Notes under the pieces: generated by a model
Databases searched by the model: none
What the model saw: only the letters and a program-made list of their open reading frames with translations
What the model was told of the DNA's origin: nothing
Source of the DNA: Bradyrhizobium iriomotense
Lineage (GTDB): Bacteria; Pseudomonadota; Alphaproteobacteria; Rhizobiales; Xanthobacteraceae
DNA: 64,000 nt
NCBI RefSeq assembly: GCF_018130765.1
Contig: NZ_JAFCJZ010000022.1
Coordinates: forward strand, 62,001-126,000
Reading direction: 5' to 3'
Shown here: positions 7,647 through 16,778 of the stretch, in pieces
Position numbering within the stretch: position 1 is the first letter of the stretch
Layout: every line of letters starts with the position of its first letter
Made by a program: the position numbers and the translations under genes

Positions 7647-9107
7647 ATGTCGGATTACGATCTTGCGATCATCGGCGGCGGCCTGAACGGTGTCAGCCTT
7701 GCGCGCGATGCGGCTGGCCGCGGCTTGCGCGTGATTCTGTTCGAGCAGGGTGATCTCGCCGGCGCTGCGTCGTCGGCGACACCGCGGCTGATTCACGGCG
7801 ACCTTTCGGTGCTGGAGCGCCGTGGCTTCTGGCGGGTGCGCCGGGCGCTCGCCGAGCGCCGGATCTGGCTCCGGATCGCGCCGCACCTGGTCCGGCCGAT
7901 GCGCTTCGTGATCCCCGCCCATTCCGAGGAGCGTCCGCCATGGCTCTTGCGCGCCGGCCTGTATGTCTATGACGGCCTCACGAACCGGGGCGGCTTGCCG
8001 CCGTCTGCGACCCTCGACATCACGCATCATCCGGTCGGCAACGCACTGAAACGTCCCTTCGGCATGGCCTTCGAATATACCGACTGCGTCGTCGACGATT
8101 CCCGCCTGGTCGTGCTGACGGCGCTGGATGCCGCCGAACGTGGCGCTGCGATCCGGACCGGGGCGCGCTGCGTCCGTGCCGATCGAACCGATACCTGGCG
8201 GCTCGCTGTGGTCGATCGCGGCTATCGCCGTATCGTCACGGCGCGGGCGCTGGCCAACGCCACCGGCGCCTGGACCTCGATGGTCGCGGACACCGTGCTG
8301 CGGCAGCCGCAGCCGGCGATGGTGGCCATGCAGATGAGCCAGATCGTCGTGCCGCGGCTGTTCGATTCTGAAAACGTCTACGTCTTCCAGCACAATGACG
8401 GGCGGCTGATCTTCGCCCGGCCGTTCGAGCGCGACTTCACGCTGATCGGGACGGTCACCCATGCTTTCACCGGCGATCCCGCCATCGTCGCGATGCCCGG
8501 CGCCGACATCAGCTATCTCTGCGAGGCCGCCAGCCGCTATTTCCGCGAACGCATTGCCCCGACCGACGTGGTCCGCACCGTCTCCGGCGTCAACCTGGCG
8601 CTGGCGTCCGCGCGCGGGCGCGAGGGCACGACGCTGTTCCATGCGCGCCGGCGCAAGGCGCCGCTGCTCACGATGTTCGGCGGCGACGTCACCACGTCGC
8701 GCCTCCGTGCGGAACGGGCGGTGACGAAGCTGACCCCGTTCTATCCGATGTCGCCGCCCTGCACCGCCGGCGCGGCGTTACCAGGTGGAGACTTCGCCTG
8801 GGACCGTTTCGACACCGAGGTCGACCTCGCGCGCGACCGCTGGCGCTTTCTGTCGGAGCCAGAGGCCCAGCGCCTGGTTGCCGCCTATGGCTCGCGATTG
8901 CCGGCGGTGCTCGGCGAGGCCAAGAGCCGTCAGGAGCTCGGTCCGGCCTTCGGACCCCAGCTGACCGGCGCGGAGGTGCGCTACCTGATGACCCACGAAT
9001 GGGCGCGCTTTCCGGACGATGTCTTGTGGCGCCGCTCCAAGCTCGGCCTGACAATGCCTGCGGCGGACCGTGACGCGCTGGCCGCGTTCATGGCGAATGT
9101 GAGCTAG
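7647..9107 (+). CDS. Glycerol-3-phosphate dehydrogenase-like FAD oxidoreductase (divergent GlpD)
   Basis: A 486-residue FAD protein with the GlpD layout: Rossmann motif LAIIGGGLNGVSLARDAAGRGL (residues about 6-27), a RLIHGDL segment, and a C-terminal helical domain with VRYLMTHEWARFPDDVLWRRSKLGL. It should oxidise sn-glycerol 3-phosphate to dihydroxyacetone phosphate at the membrane. It is a divergent member: the usual SSxSSKLIHGGLRYLE reads SSATPRLIHGDLSVLE. The substrate might therefore differ. No glycerol kinase or transporter is adjacent. Its stop overlaps by 4 nt the convergent toxin gene. Confidence 0.82.
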   Translation: MSDYDLAIIGGGLNGVSLARDAAGRGLRVILFEQGDLAGAASSATPRLIHGDLSVLERRGFWRVRRALAERRIWLRIAPHLVRPMRFVIPAHSEERPPWLLRAGLYVYDGLTNRGGLPPSATLDITHHPVGNALKRPFGMAFEYTDCVVDDSRLVVLTALDAAERGAAIRTGARCVRADRTDTWRLAVVDRGYRRIVTARALANATGAWTSMVADTVLRQPQPAMVAMQMSQIVVPRLFDSENVYVFQHNDGRLIFARPFERDFTLIGTVTHAFTGDPAIVAMPGADISYLCEAASRYFRERIAPTDVVRTVSGVNLALASARGREGTTLFHARRRKAPLLTMFGGDVTTSRLRAERAVTKLTPFYPMSPPCTAGAALPGGDFAWDRFDTEVDLARDRWRFLSEPEAQRLVAAYGSRLPAVLGEAKSRQELGPAFGPQLTGAEVRYLMTHEWARFPDDVLWRRSKLGLTMPAADRDALAAFMANVS

Positions 9108-9406
9108 TCGGGATCTCGCGCACCCGGCATCCCTCCGGGATCGCGAGCCCCATGGCGGATAGCATGGATGATGATCTCCTGAGCCCCGATCTCGTAAAAG
9201 ACGAGAAACGGGTAGGGCGTTGTAGTCAATCTCCGGATATCCGGATCGTCAGTTCGTAGACCGATCTCGGGATGTGCGAGCAGCAGACCGATAACGTCCT
9301 GAATGCGCTTTTGGACGCGTGCCGCTCCCTGAGGAGACGCTTCAGCAATGTAGGTCAGAATGGAATCGAGGTCGGCGAGCGCCGGAAGCGTGTAGCGAAT
9401 ATTCAC
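9104..9406 (-). CDS. ParE/RelE-family toxin
   Basis: A 100-residue protein with the ParE/RelE fold signature: an N-terminal strand (NIRYTLPALADLDSILTYIAE), a long helix with RVQKRIQDVIGLLLAHPEIGLR, and C-terminal strands TTTPYPFLVFYEIGAQEIIIHAIRHGARDP. ParE toxins attack gyrase and RelE toxins cleave mRNA; the sequence alone does not decide. The GTG at 9406 gives a 4-nt GTGA overlap with the antitoxin stop, which is why I prefer it to the ATG at 9424. It pairs with the antitoxin immediately upstream. Confidence 0.87.
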   Translation of the reverse strand: MNIRYTLPALADLDSILTYIAEASPQGAARVQKRIQDVIGLLLAHPEIGLRTDDPDIRRLTTTPYPFLVFYEIGAQEIIIHAIRHGARDPGGMPGARDPD

Positions 9407-9633
9407 AGGCCGTGTTTGGCCCAAGTCGCTCGGACTTGAGCCTCGGTTGCGAATTCCCCACGTTTAGCCGCCGCCTTGGATGCGGCAATTGCTGATCTTT
9501 CATCATCCGATAGGACGACTAGGGGCGTCGCATCGGCGCCTGCGAGCTGAAGTACGATCCGGGCAATATCGTCCTGCGCGTCCGAGGGCAGACTGCGCGC
9601 GATCTCCAGGGCTTGATCCAGCAGCTTGGTCAT
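9403..9633 (-). CDS. Antitoxin of the ParE/RelE-type pair
   Basis: A 76-residue protein directly upstream of and overlapping the toxin gene. It has an N-terminal helical part (MTKLLDQALEIARSLPSDAQDDIARIVLQL) and a C-terminal part rich in Ala/Lys/Glu ending ATWAKHGL, the type of small antitoxin often found before RelE/ParE in alphaproteobacteria. The ATG at 9633 begins the recognisable helix; in-frame starts at 9645 and 9708 exist. It should neutralise the toxin and autoregulate the operon. The role is inferred mainly from context. Confidence 0.8.
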   Translation of the reverse strand: MTKLLDQALEIARSLPSDAQDDIARIVLQLAGADATPLVVLSDDERSAIAASKAAAKRGEFATEAQVRATWAKHGL

Positions 9634-9756
9634 GTCGTGAATCATACGCCCTTTGATGCCGCGCATGAAGGCCAAATTGCGACGATCTTCCCCGAACCGG
9701 TTGAGCAAAGGCCAATCGGCCGCTAGCGTGCGGCGGAATCGGGGTTGGCAGGGACT

Positions 9757-10929
9757 ATGGCGGAAGAGTTACCCGGAACGGACGTCGCGGCTGAAGCGGC
9801 TGGCGGAGATGCATATCCCGCGGCGGGGGGACCGCTGTTGCGCATCGAGGGCGTCGCCAAGGCCTTTGGGACGTTCCGGGCCGTGGACGGCGTGTCGCTC
9901 GACATCAAGGCCGGCGAGTTCTTTGCGCTGCTGGGTCCCAGCGGCTGCGGCAAGACCACGCTGCTGCGCATGCTCGCCGGCTTCGAGGCGCCGGACGAGG
10001 GACGCATTCTGCTCGGCGGCAAGGATATCGCGCAGGCGCTGCCGCATGAGCGTCCGATCAACATGATGTTCCAGAATTACGCGCTGTTTCCGCATCTGTC
10101 GGTGCGCGACAACATCGCCTTCGGCCTGAAGCGTGCCGGCATGGCGCGCGCCGACATCGCCACGCGCGTTGCGGAAATGGTCGCGCTGGTGAAGCTCGAA
10201 GGGCTGGAAAAGCGCAAGCCCGACCAGCTCTCCGGCGGCCAGCGCCAGCGCGTGGCGCTGGCGCGCGCTCTGGCGCGCCGGCCGCAGCTCCTGCTGCTCG
10301 ACGAGCCGCTTGCCGCGCTGGACAAGAAGTTGCGCGAAAACACGCAAGGCGAGCTGATGGAGCTGCAGCGCCGGCTCGGCATGACCTTCATCATCGTCAC
10401 CCACGACCAGGAGGAGGCGATGACGATGGCGAGCCGGATCGGGGTGATGAAATCAGGCAAGCTCGCCCAGGTCGCGAGCCCCCGCGAACTCTACGAGGCA
10501 CCGCGCTCGCGCTGGATCGCGGAGTTCGTCGGCGACATCAATCTGTTCGACGGCGAGTCCAAATTGCGCGACGGTCATCGTCTGGTCATTGGCACGCGTG
10601 ACGCGGGTGCGCTGGTGGTGGCCGAGCCGCGCGAGCCGGTCGGCGCGGGAAGATTTTCAGTGGCGATCCGCCCCGAGAAGGTCAAGCTCTCGCGCCGCGC
10701 TCCCGCGAGCGAGGCCGGTCGCGAGACGGCGATCAACACCCTCGACGGCGTCATCGCCGACATCTGCTATCTCGGCGGCACCACCACCTACAAGGTGAAG
10801 CTCGATACCGGCGGGATGCTGCAGGCCTCCGTGGCCAACAGCGCACGCATCGACGTCGACGCCTACAGCCTGAACCAGCATGTCGTCGCCTGGTTCACGC
10901 CCGACGATTGCGTGGTGCTGCCGTCATGA
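9757..10929 (+). CDS. potG: Spermidine/putrescine ABC transporter ATPase (PotG/PotA type)
   Basis: A 390-residue ABC ATPase that energises polyamine import. Walker A GPSGCGKTT, Q-loop FQNYALFPHLSV, signature LSGGQRQRVALARAL, Walker B LLLLDEPLAALD and switch His in IIVTHDQEEA are all intact. The C-terminal third (about 260-390) is the TOBE domain typical of PotA/PotG. The ATG at 9757 follows an AGGGA site; a TTG 12 nt earlier is less likely. Its stop overlaps the start of the permease gene (ATGA). No periplasmic binding protein gene accompanies it in the window. Confidence 0.93.
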   Translation: MAEELPGTDVAAEAAGGDAYPAAGGPLLRIEGVAKAFGTFRAVDGVSLDIKAGEFFALLGPSGCGKTTLLRMLAGFEAPDEGRILLGGKDIAQALPHERPINMMFQNYALFPHLSVRDNIAFGLKRAGMARADIATRVAEMVALVKLEGLEKRKPDQLSGGQRQRVALARALARRPQLLLLDEPLAALDKKLRENTQGELMELQRRLGMTFIIVTHDQEEAMTMASRIGVMKSGKLAQVASPRELYEAPRSRWIAEFVGDINLFDGESKLRDGHRLVIGTRDAGALVVAEPREPVGAGRFSVAIRPEKVKLSRRAPASEAGRETAINTLDGVIADICYLGGTTTYKVKLDTGGMLQASVANSARIDVDAYSLNQHVVAWFTPDDCVVLPS

Positions 10930-11840
10930 GCTCCCGCCGTATCTTCGCGCGACCGGCGCGCTTCGCTGCGATTGCACCCTACGTCTGGATGGGGCTGTTC
11001 TTCCTGGTGCCGTTCGCCTTCGTGCTCAAGATCAGCCTGTCGCAGACCGCGATCGCGCAGCCGCCTTACGAGCCGGTGTTCGATCTGGCTGCAGGATGGG
11101 ACGCGCTCAAGGCGGCCTTTGCAGCGCTCTCGATCGACAATTTCAAACTGCTCGGCTCCGACGACATCTATGTGTTCGCCTATGTCCGCAGCCTTACCGT
11201 CGCAGTGACGGCCACTGCGCTGCTGCTCCTGATCGGCTATCCCATCGCCTATGGCATGGCGCGCTTGCCAAAACGCTGGCAAGCGGTGGCGATGGTGCTG
11301 GTGATCGTGCCGTTCTGGACCTCGTTCCTGATCCGCATCTATGCCTGGATCAACATCCTCCAGCACGACGGCCTGCTCAACCAGATCCTGCTGGCGCTGC
11401 ATCTGGTCAGCCAGCCCGTGGTGTGGCTCTCCACCGACACTGCAATGTATCTCGGTATCGTCTATTCCTACCTGCCGTTCATGATCCTGCCGCTCTACGC
11501 GACGCTCGCCAAGATGGAGCCGGTGCTGGAGGAGGCGGCCTCTGATCTCGGCGCGCCGCCCTGGCAGGTGTTCTGGCTCGTGACCTTTCCGCTGTCGCTG
11601 CCCGGCGTCGGTGCCGGCGTGCTGCTGTGCTTCATCCCCATCGTCGGCGAGTTTGTGATCCCCGATCTCTTGGCCGGCTCCAATTCGCTGATGATCGGCC
11701 AGACCCTGTGGCTCGAATTCTTCACCAACAAGGACTGGCCGGTCGCCTCCGCCGCGGCCATCGTGCTGCTGGTGGTGCTGCTGGTGCCGCTGCTGCTGTA
11801 CGAGCGGCTGCAGAAGCGGCAACTCGAACAGGGAAGGTAG
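10926..11840 (+). CDS. potH: Polyamine ABC transporter permease (PotH type)
   Basis: A 304-residue inner membrane permease with about six transmembrane helices and a PotH/PotB layout (YVWMGLFFLVPFAFVLKISLS at the start; VLVIVPFWTSFLIRIYAWINIL; EEAASDLGAPPWQVFWLVTFPLSLPG is the EAA loop that contacts the ATPase). The ATG overlaps the potG stop by 4 nt. Together with potI it forms the channel for putrescine/spermidine-type substrates; the exact substrate is family inference. Confidence 0.93.
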   Translation: MSSRRIFARPARFAAIAPYVWMGLFFLVPFAFVLKISLSQTAIAQPPYEPVFDLAAGWDALKAAFAALSIDNFKLLGSDDIYVFAYVRSLTVAVTATALLLLIGYPIAYGMARLPKRWQAVAMVLVIVPFWTSFLIRIYAWINILQHDGLLNQILLALHLVSQPVVWLSTDTAMYLGIVYSYLPFMILPLYATLAKMEPVLEEAASDLGAPPWQVFWLVTFPLSLPGVGAGVLLCFIPIVGEFVIPDLLAGSNSLMIGQTLWLEFFTNKDWPVASAAAIVLLVVLLVPLLLYERLQKRQLEQGR

Positions 11841-11844
11841 GGCG

Positions 11845-12657
11845 ATGCGCAAGGTCTCCCGCCTGTCCCGCTTCAACATCGCCTCGCTGGCGCTGGGGCT
11901 GGCATTCCTTTACCTGCCGATCCTCATTCTCGTTCTCTACTCCTTCAACGCCTCGCGGCTGGTGACGGTGTGGGGCGGCTGGTCGCTGCGCTGGTATCGC
12001 GAACTCTTCAACGACCGCGCCATGATCGAGGCGGTCTGGATGAGCCTGCGAGTCGCGGTCTCCTCCGCGACCATCGCCACGCTGCTCGGCACGCTCGCAG
12101 CGGTGGCGCTGTCGCGCGGCGAGCGGTTCCGCGGCCGCACCCTGTTCTCCGGCATGCTCTATGCGCCGCTGGTGATGCCGGAGGTGATCACGGGCTTGTC
12201 GCTGTTGCTGTTGTTCGTTGCGCTGAACGCCGAGCGCGGCTTCTGGACGGTGACGATCGCCCACACCACACTGACGATGTGCTTCGTCGCCGTGGTCGTG
12301 CAGTCCCGTCTCGGCTCGCTCGACCGCTCGTTGGAGGAGGCGGCGATGGACCTCGGCTGCGACCCCGTCCGCGCCTTCGTCGCCGTCACCCTGCCGCTGA
12401 TCGCGCCCGCGATCGTCGCCGGCTGGATGCTGGCCTTCACGCTGTCGCTCGACGATCTCGTGATCGCGAGCTTCACCACCGGCCCCGGCTCGGCGACACT
12501 GCCGATCCGGATCTATTCGGAGGTGCGGCTCGGGGTGAAGCCCGAGATCAACGCGATCTGCACGCTGGTGATCGCCCTGATCGCGGTCGTGATCGTCATC
12601 GCCTCGCTGGCCTCAAAACTGTCGAGTTCGCAGGGCGAGAGCGCGGCGCCGCTGTAG
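11845..12657 (+). CDS. potI: Polyamine ABC transporter permease (PotI type)
   Basis: A 270-residue inner membrane permease with about six transmembrane helices, 4 nt downstream of potH. Diagnostic segments are LALGLAFLYLPILILVLYSF, WYRELFND, and the EAA loop EEAAMDLGCDPVRAFVAVTLPLIAP followed by FTLSLDDLVIASFTTGPGS. This pairing potG-potH-potI is the normal order minus potF. Transcription probably ends before the TRAP binding-protein gene. Confidence 0.93.
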   Translation: MRKVSRLSRFNIASLALGLAFLYLPILILVLYSFNASRLVTVWGGWSLRWYRELFNDRAMIEAVWMSLRVAVSSATIATLLGTLAAVALSRGERFRGRTLFSGMLYAPLVMPEVITGLSLLLLFVALNAERGFWTVTIAHTTLTMCFVAVVVQSRLGSLDRSLEEAAMDLGCDPVRAFVAVTLPLIAPAIVAGWMLAFTLSLDDLVIASFTTGPGSATLPIRIYSEVRLGVKPEINAICTLVIALIAVVIVIASLASKLSSSQGESAAPL

Positions 12658-12755
12658 TCGTCCGACATGCCATGTATGGTGCTTAGGCACCCGACATAGT
12701 TAACAATTCATATAGCTTATCTGGCTATCGTCGCCTCGCTTGGGGAAGAGGGGCG

Positions 12756-13739
12756 ATGAAGCGGCTTTATATTGGTGTGGCCAGCACTGTTCTGGCGTTA
12801 CTCTGTCTTGCTGTTCGACCGTCGGCCGGTGCGACGCAGATGGTGTCGCTGCTGTACAATGGCTCGCCGCAGTCGCCTCAGCAGATCGGCTCCGACGAAT
12901 TTCGCCGCAAGCTCGCCGAGCTCGCACAGGGCCGCATCATCCTCGATGAACGCTCTGGCAACGCGCTGGGCAGCGAGACGGCGATCCTTGCCGCGATGCG
13001 CAGTGGTGTGGTCGACATGGCGACGCTGTCGGGCTCGGTCGTCAGCTCCACCGTTCCGGAATTCGGCGTATTCGACGTGCCGTTCCTGTTCCGCGATGCT
13101 GCGCAAGCCAAGGCGGTTGCAGAGGGGCCGGTCGGCGCGCTGTTCGCCAAGCATTTCGCCGACAAGGGGCTGGTGCTGCTCGCGATCGGCAAGCAGGGCT
13201 TTCGCAACGTCACCAACTCGAAGCGGCCGATTCATTCTCCCGCGGACCTCCGCGGCCTGAAGATCCGCGTCCTGCCCAACGAGGTCTATCAGATGACCTT
13301 CAAGGCGCTGGGCGCCGAGGTCGTGCCGATGGAGTTTACGCAGGTGTACTCCGCGCTGAAGGATGGCCGCATCGACGGGCAGGAGAACCCTGTCATGACG
13401 ATTGCCACCAGCCATCTCGAGGAGGTGCAGAAATACGCTAGCCTGACCGGGCATTTCTTCGCACCGATCGCTTTCGTCGCCAATCGCGAGGTGTTCCAGG
13501 CCCTGAAGCCCGCCGACCAGGCCGCCATCATCGCCGCAGCCAAGGCTGGTGCGGAGGCGACCTGGCAGAGTGGCGTCGCGGAGGAGACAAAGAAGCTCGA
13601 GGAGCTGCGCAAGGCCGGCATGGAGATCATCGAGAAGGTTGATCGCCAACCCTTCATCGATGCCGTGAAGCCGCTGGAGCCCGAATTCGAGAAGCGCTTC
13701 GGCAAGGATCTGCTCGCCCGGATCCGGGCTACGCCGTAA
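12756..13739 (+). CDS. Orphan TRAP-type periplasmic binding protein (DctP family)
   Basis: A 327-residue DctP-family solute receptor with a signal peptide (about 1-25: lysine/arginine start, hydrophobic VASTVLALLCLAV, cleavage near SAGA). It contains the family core PADLRGLKIRV (about 165-175), whose Arg normally binds the carboxylate of the ligand, and the GRIDGQENP segment. No DctQ/DctM membrane subunits lie nearby. Instead, a chemoreceptor gene starts 14 nt downstream on the same strand, so the protein may feed ligand information to the receptor, or serve a TRAP channel encoded elsewhere. Ligand unknown; a carboxylate is likely from the family. Confidence 0.88.
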   Translation: MKRLYIGVASTVLALLCLAVRPSAGATQMVSLLYNGSPQSPQQIGSDEFRRKLAELAQGRIILDERSGNALGSETAILAAMRSGVVDMATLSGSVVSSTVPEFGVFDVPFLFRDAAQAKAVAEGPVGALFAKHFADKGLVLLAIGKQGFRNVTNSKRPIHSPADLRGLKIRVLPNEVYQMTFKALGAEVVPMEFTQVYSALKDGRIDGQENPVMTIATSHLEEVQKYASLTGHFFAPIAFVANREVFQALKPADQAAIIAAAKAGAEATWQSGVAEETKKLEELRKAGMEIIEKVDRQPFIDAVKPLEPEFEKRFGKDLLARIRATP

Positions 13740-13753
13740 TCGCGGGAAACATC

Positions 13754-15781
13754 ATGAACCTGTCATTGCTTCTGTCGCGCATCGGCATCCGCCCGCGCAT
13801 CTTCGGCGGCTTCGCGCTGGTCCTGGGTTTCCTCTGCGTGCTGGCGCTGCTTGCCGTCATGCGGCTGTCCGAGATCGGTGGCACCGTCGGAGAGCTTGTC
13901 ACCAGCGCCGATGGCGATGCCGGCATGGCGAGGGTGCACGCAGCGCTGCTCTCGTCGAATGTCACCGTCGAGAAATTCATCCGCACGCGCAATATCGGCG
14001 ACCGCGATAGCGCCATGAAGGCGATCGACGGCTTTGGCCAGACCTTCGATCAGGTCGATCAGCAATTCGCCCGCCTGCCGGCGATTGCCGCCGGTCGCAG
14101 CGCGCTGGTGGATGCGCTCGGGACCTACCGAAAATCCTTCACGGCGGTCGCCGCCGCCGTCGATCGTCTGCGCACCGCAAGCACCAAGAGCGAGGCCCTC
14201 GGCGCCTCGGCAGGCCTCGACGTCGGCGCGATCAATGTCGCGCTTGCCAACCAGCCCGACCGTCTGCTCCAGCCGCTGCGCCTGGCCGGGACGGTGGATG
14301 CGATGCGCGTCTCGGTGCTGCGTTTCACCATCACCCAGGCGCAGGTCGACGCCGACGATGCCGGGATGACGATCGGCTATGCGCTGGCCGCGGTGGCCGA
14401 TAGCGAGGCAGAGATCGCCGATGTCGAGGCGCCGCGACTGAAGAATCTGATCGCGGCTCTGAAGAAGGTGCTCGCCGATCAATCGGCGACGCTGACGCAG
14501 CTGTCAGCCGCGATGGGCGAACTGCGCAAGGCGCAGGCCGATCTCGTCAAATCCAGCAGCGCGATCGACGCCAAGGCGGCCGAGATCAGCCGGGCCCTTG
14601 GCGCCACGCGCACCGAGCAGAGCCGGCTGACGGCTGGATCGGTCGAGCAAACCCGCAATCTCGTGTTTACGGTGGCCGCGTTCGCGCTCGTTCTCGGCGC
14701 ATTGCTGGCCTGGCTGATTGGACGCAGCGTGTCGCGCCCCATCGGCCAGATGACTTTGCGCATGCAGAGCCTCGCGGCGGGTGAGCTCGATGAGGCGATC
14801 CCGGGCGGCGGGCGCGGCGACGAAATTGGTCACATGGCCGGCGCCGTCGAGGTGTTCCGTCAGAACGCGCAGACCGTCCGGCGCATGGAGCAGGAGTCTG
14901 CCGCGCAGCGCGCCGCGGCCGAGACGGAACGCGCGGCGATGATGACGCAGCTCGCCGACCGCTTCGATCGCGGCATGGAGGGCGTCATTGGCGGCGTCTC
15001 AAGCCGCGCCGAGGAGATGGGACAGAGCGCCGGAAGCCTCGCCCGCGTCGCCGAGCGCGGGCGCTCGCTTGCCGAGCAGGTCGCCGCGACGTCGGCCCAG
15101 GCGTCCTCGAATGTGCAGACCGTTGCGGCCGCGACGCATCAGCTCGCCGCCTCGATCAAGGAAATTTCCAGCCAGGTCGCGCGCTCCGTATCGGTATCGG
15201 ATCAGGCCAAGGAGGAGGCCTCACGGACCGAAGCGCTGATGCGGGCGCTGTCGGATTCAGCCGAGCGGATCGGTACGGTGGTCCAGCTGATCCAGGCGAT
15301 CGCGAGCCAGACCAACCTCCTTGCGCTCAACGCCACGATCGAATCCGCGCGGGCCGGCGATGCCGGCAAGGGTTTTGCCGTGGTCGCCAACGAGGTGAAG
15401 AGCCTCGCAACCCAGACTGGGCGCGCCACCGAGGAGATCGCAGGGCTCGTCGCCGAGATCCAGGGCTCGACCGGACAGTCGGTTGCTGCGATCGGCCAGA
15501 TCGGCAGAACCATCGCCGAGATGACGGAGATCGCGACGACGATTGCCTCAGCCGTCGAGGAGCAGGGAGCAGCAACCAGCGAGATCGCGCGCAATGTCGA
15601 GCAGGCCGCGAACGGGACAGCGGCGGTGACCGACCAGGTCGGCGCCGTCCGCACCGTGGCCGGCGAGACCGATGCCGGTGCCGAAGCCGCACTGACGGCC
15701 GCCTCGGCCTTGCAGGATCAGGCACGCGCGCTCAAGAAGGACGTCGCGGAATTCCTGCAGACCGTGCGCAAGGCGGGGTGA
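13754..15781 (+). CDS. Methyl-accepting chemotaxis protein with large helical periplasmic domain
   Basis: A 675-residue chemoreceptor. TM1 is at about 17-37, then an all-helical periplasmic sensor of about 265 residues, TM2 at about 303-323, HAMP at about 324-376, and the cytoplasmic signalling domain with the conserved hairpin tip AIASQTNLLALNATIESARAG...GFAVVANEVKSLA. The sensor's length and helicity fit a helical-bimodular (HBM) or extended four-helix type, not a Cache domain. No C-terminal CheR-tethering pentapeptide. The gene is coupled to the DctP gene upstream. It meets the next minus-strand gene end to end with no gap. Confidence 0.93.
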   Translation: MNLSLLLSRIGIRPRIFGGFALVLGFLCVLALLAVMRLSEIGGTVGELVTSADGDAGMARVHAALLSSNVTVEKFIRTRNIGDRDSAMKAIDGFGQTFDQVDQQFARLPAIAAGRSALVDALGTYRKSFTAVAAAVDRLRTASTKSEALGASAGLDVGAINVALANQPDRLLQPLRLAGTVDAMRVSVLRFTITQAQVDADDAGMTIGYALAAVADSEAEIADVEAPRLKNLIAALKKVLADQSATLTQLSAAMGELRKAQADLVKSSSAIDAKAAEISRALGATRTEQSRLTAGSVEQTRNLVFTVAAFALVLGALLAWLIGRSVSRPIGQMTLRMQSLAAGELDEAIPGGGRGDEIGHMAGAVEVFRQNAQTVRRMEQESAAQRAAAETERAAMMTQLADRFDRGMEGVIGGVSSRAEEMGQSAGSLARVAERGRSLAEQVAATSAQASSNVQTVAAATHQLAASIKEISSQVARSVSVSDQAKEEASRTEALMRALSDSAERIGTVVQLIQAIASQTNLLALNATIESARAGDAGKGFAVVANEVKSLATQTGRATEEIAGLVAEIQGSTGQSVAAIGQIGRTIAEMTEIATTIASAVEEQGAATSEIARNVEQAANGTAAVTDQVGAVRTVAGETDAGAEAALTAASALQDQARALKKDVAEFLQTVRKAG

Positions 15782-16774
15782 TCAGCGCGACCGGGGAGCT
15801 CGTTTCGAGGCTTTTGTGCCTGTCGAGCGCGACCGCGTCGCGGTGACCGCGACGGGCCCGGCGTAGCGTGCGCGCACTGTGTCCTGGATGGCGGATCCGA
15901 GCTGGCGCAGCGCGAGGCTGTTGAGCGGAAACTCCAGCAGGATGTGGATCAGGCTGAGCGCCAGCAGGAAGGTGAAGCCGAACGCATAGTCGTAGAAATA
16001 GAGCGCGGTGGACGCCGCGCTGGCGGCGGCCATCGCCGCCAGCCGCGCCTTCGGCACCGCGGTCCAGCGGATCACGTCGGCTTTGATGAACCAGTTGAGG
16101 TAGTGATAGGTGTAGACGAAGGCGAGCAGGCTGGTCAGCCTGGTGTCGAGCACGAGGCCGGGCACGCCGAACAGCCGGCTAAGTGCCGGGCCGACATTGC
16201 CGAAATAATCCTGCCCGACGCGGGCGAAGCTCGCGATCCGGATTTCGGCGGCCGGTGGCAGCAGCAGGATCGTGGCGATTGCGACGAGGTAGATCACCAC
16301 CAGCCCAGCCTGCACGCGGCTGCCGGACCGATAGGCGCCGAGCACCATGAAGATCAGCGTGAACAGCGAGACGTGGATGAGCGTCGGAATCAGGATGCCG
16401 ATGACGGCGAGCGACGATCCGCTCGAATACATGATCGCGGACAGGGCGATCGCCACCATGAACAGCAGCATGCTCTCGATCGCCGTGGCGGTCGCCGCCA
16501 GCATGGCGCAGACGACCAGCGCGCCCCACATGGCGAAGCCGAACCACGAGGCGTTGTCGATCAGCGCCGCGACCACGGCGACGATGGCCAGGACCACCGC
16601 AATCCCGCGGTGAGGCAGATAGTAGCTGCGATCATGCAGCCAGGAGATCTCGGTGAAATAATGTGCCGGGCCGAGCACGACATAGGCCAGCAGCAACAGC
16701 TCGAACGGCACCAGATAGGCCGCCGCGAGCGCCAGCAGCATCAGGCCGAGATGGATCGCGTCGTTGCTGCGCAT
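15782..16774 (-). CDS. Polytopic membrane protein of unknown function
   Basis: A 330-residue protein with roughly nine hydrophobic segments and a short basic C-terminal tail (about 300-330, rich in Arg/Ser/Thr). I do not recognise a named family. Polar residues cluster in two places: GPAHYFTEISWLHDR after TM2 and YTYHYLNWFIKADVIRW near residue 220, with another His in LIHILLEFP. Repeated His/Trp/Tyr in or beside membrane helices suggest cofactor or lipid-headgroup chemistry, but this is speculative. A perfect 9-bp inverted repeat (16779-16804) sits 4 nt upstream of the ATG, and no good Shine-Dalgarno sequence is visible. Confidence 0.75.
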   Translation of the reverse strand: MRSNDAIHLGLMLLALAAAYLVPFELLLLAYVVLGPAHYFTEISWLHDRSYYLPHRGIAVVLAIVAVVAALIDNASWFGFAMWGALVVCAMLAATATAIESMLLFMVAIALSAIMYSSGSSLAVIGILIPTLIHVSLFTLIFMVLGAYRSGSRVQAGLVVIYLVAIATILLLPPAAEIRIASFARVGQDYFGNVGPALSRLFGVPGLVLDTRLTSLLAFVYTYHYLNWFIKADVIRWTAVPKARLAAMAAASAASTALYFYDYAFGFTFLLALSLIHILLEFPLNSLALRQLGSAIQDTVRARYAGPVAVTATRSRSTGTKASKRAPRSR

Positions 16775-16778
16775 GCTG

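Noticed and set aside
9104..9633. Toxin-antitoxin pair as the edge of a mobile element
   Set aside because: No integrase, transposase, flanking tRNA or direct repeats are visible; composition matches neighbours.
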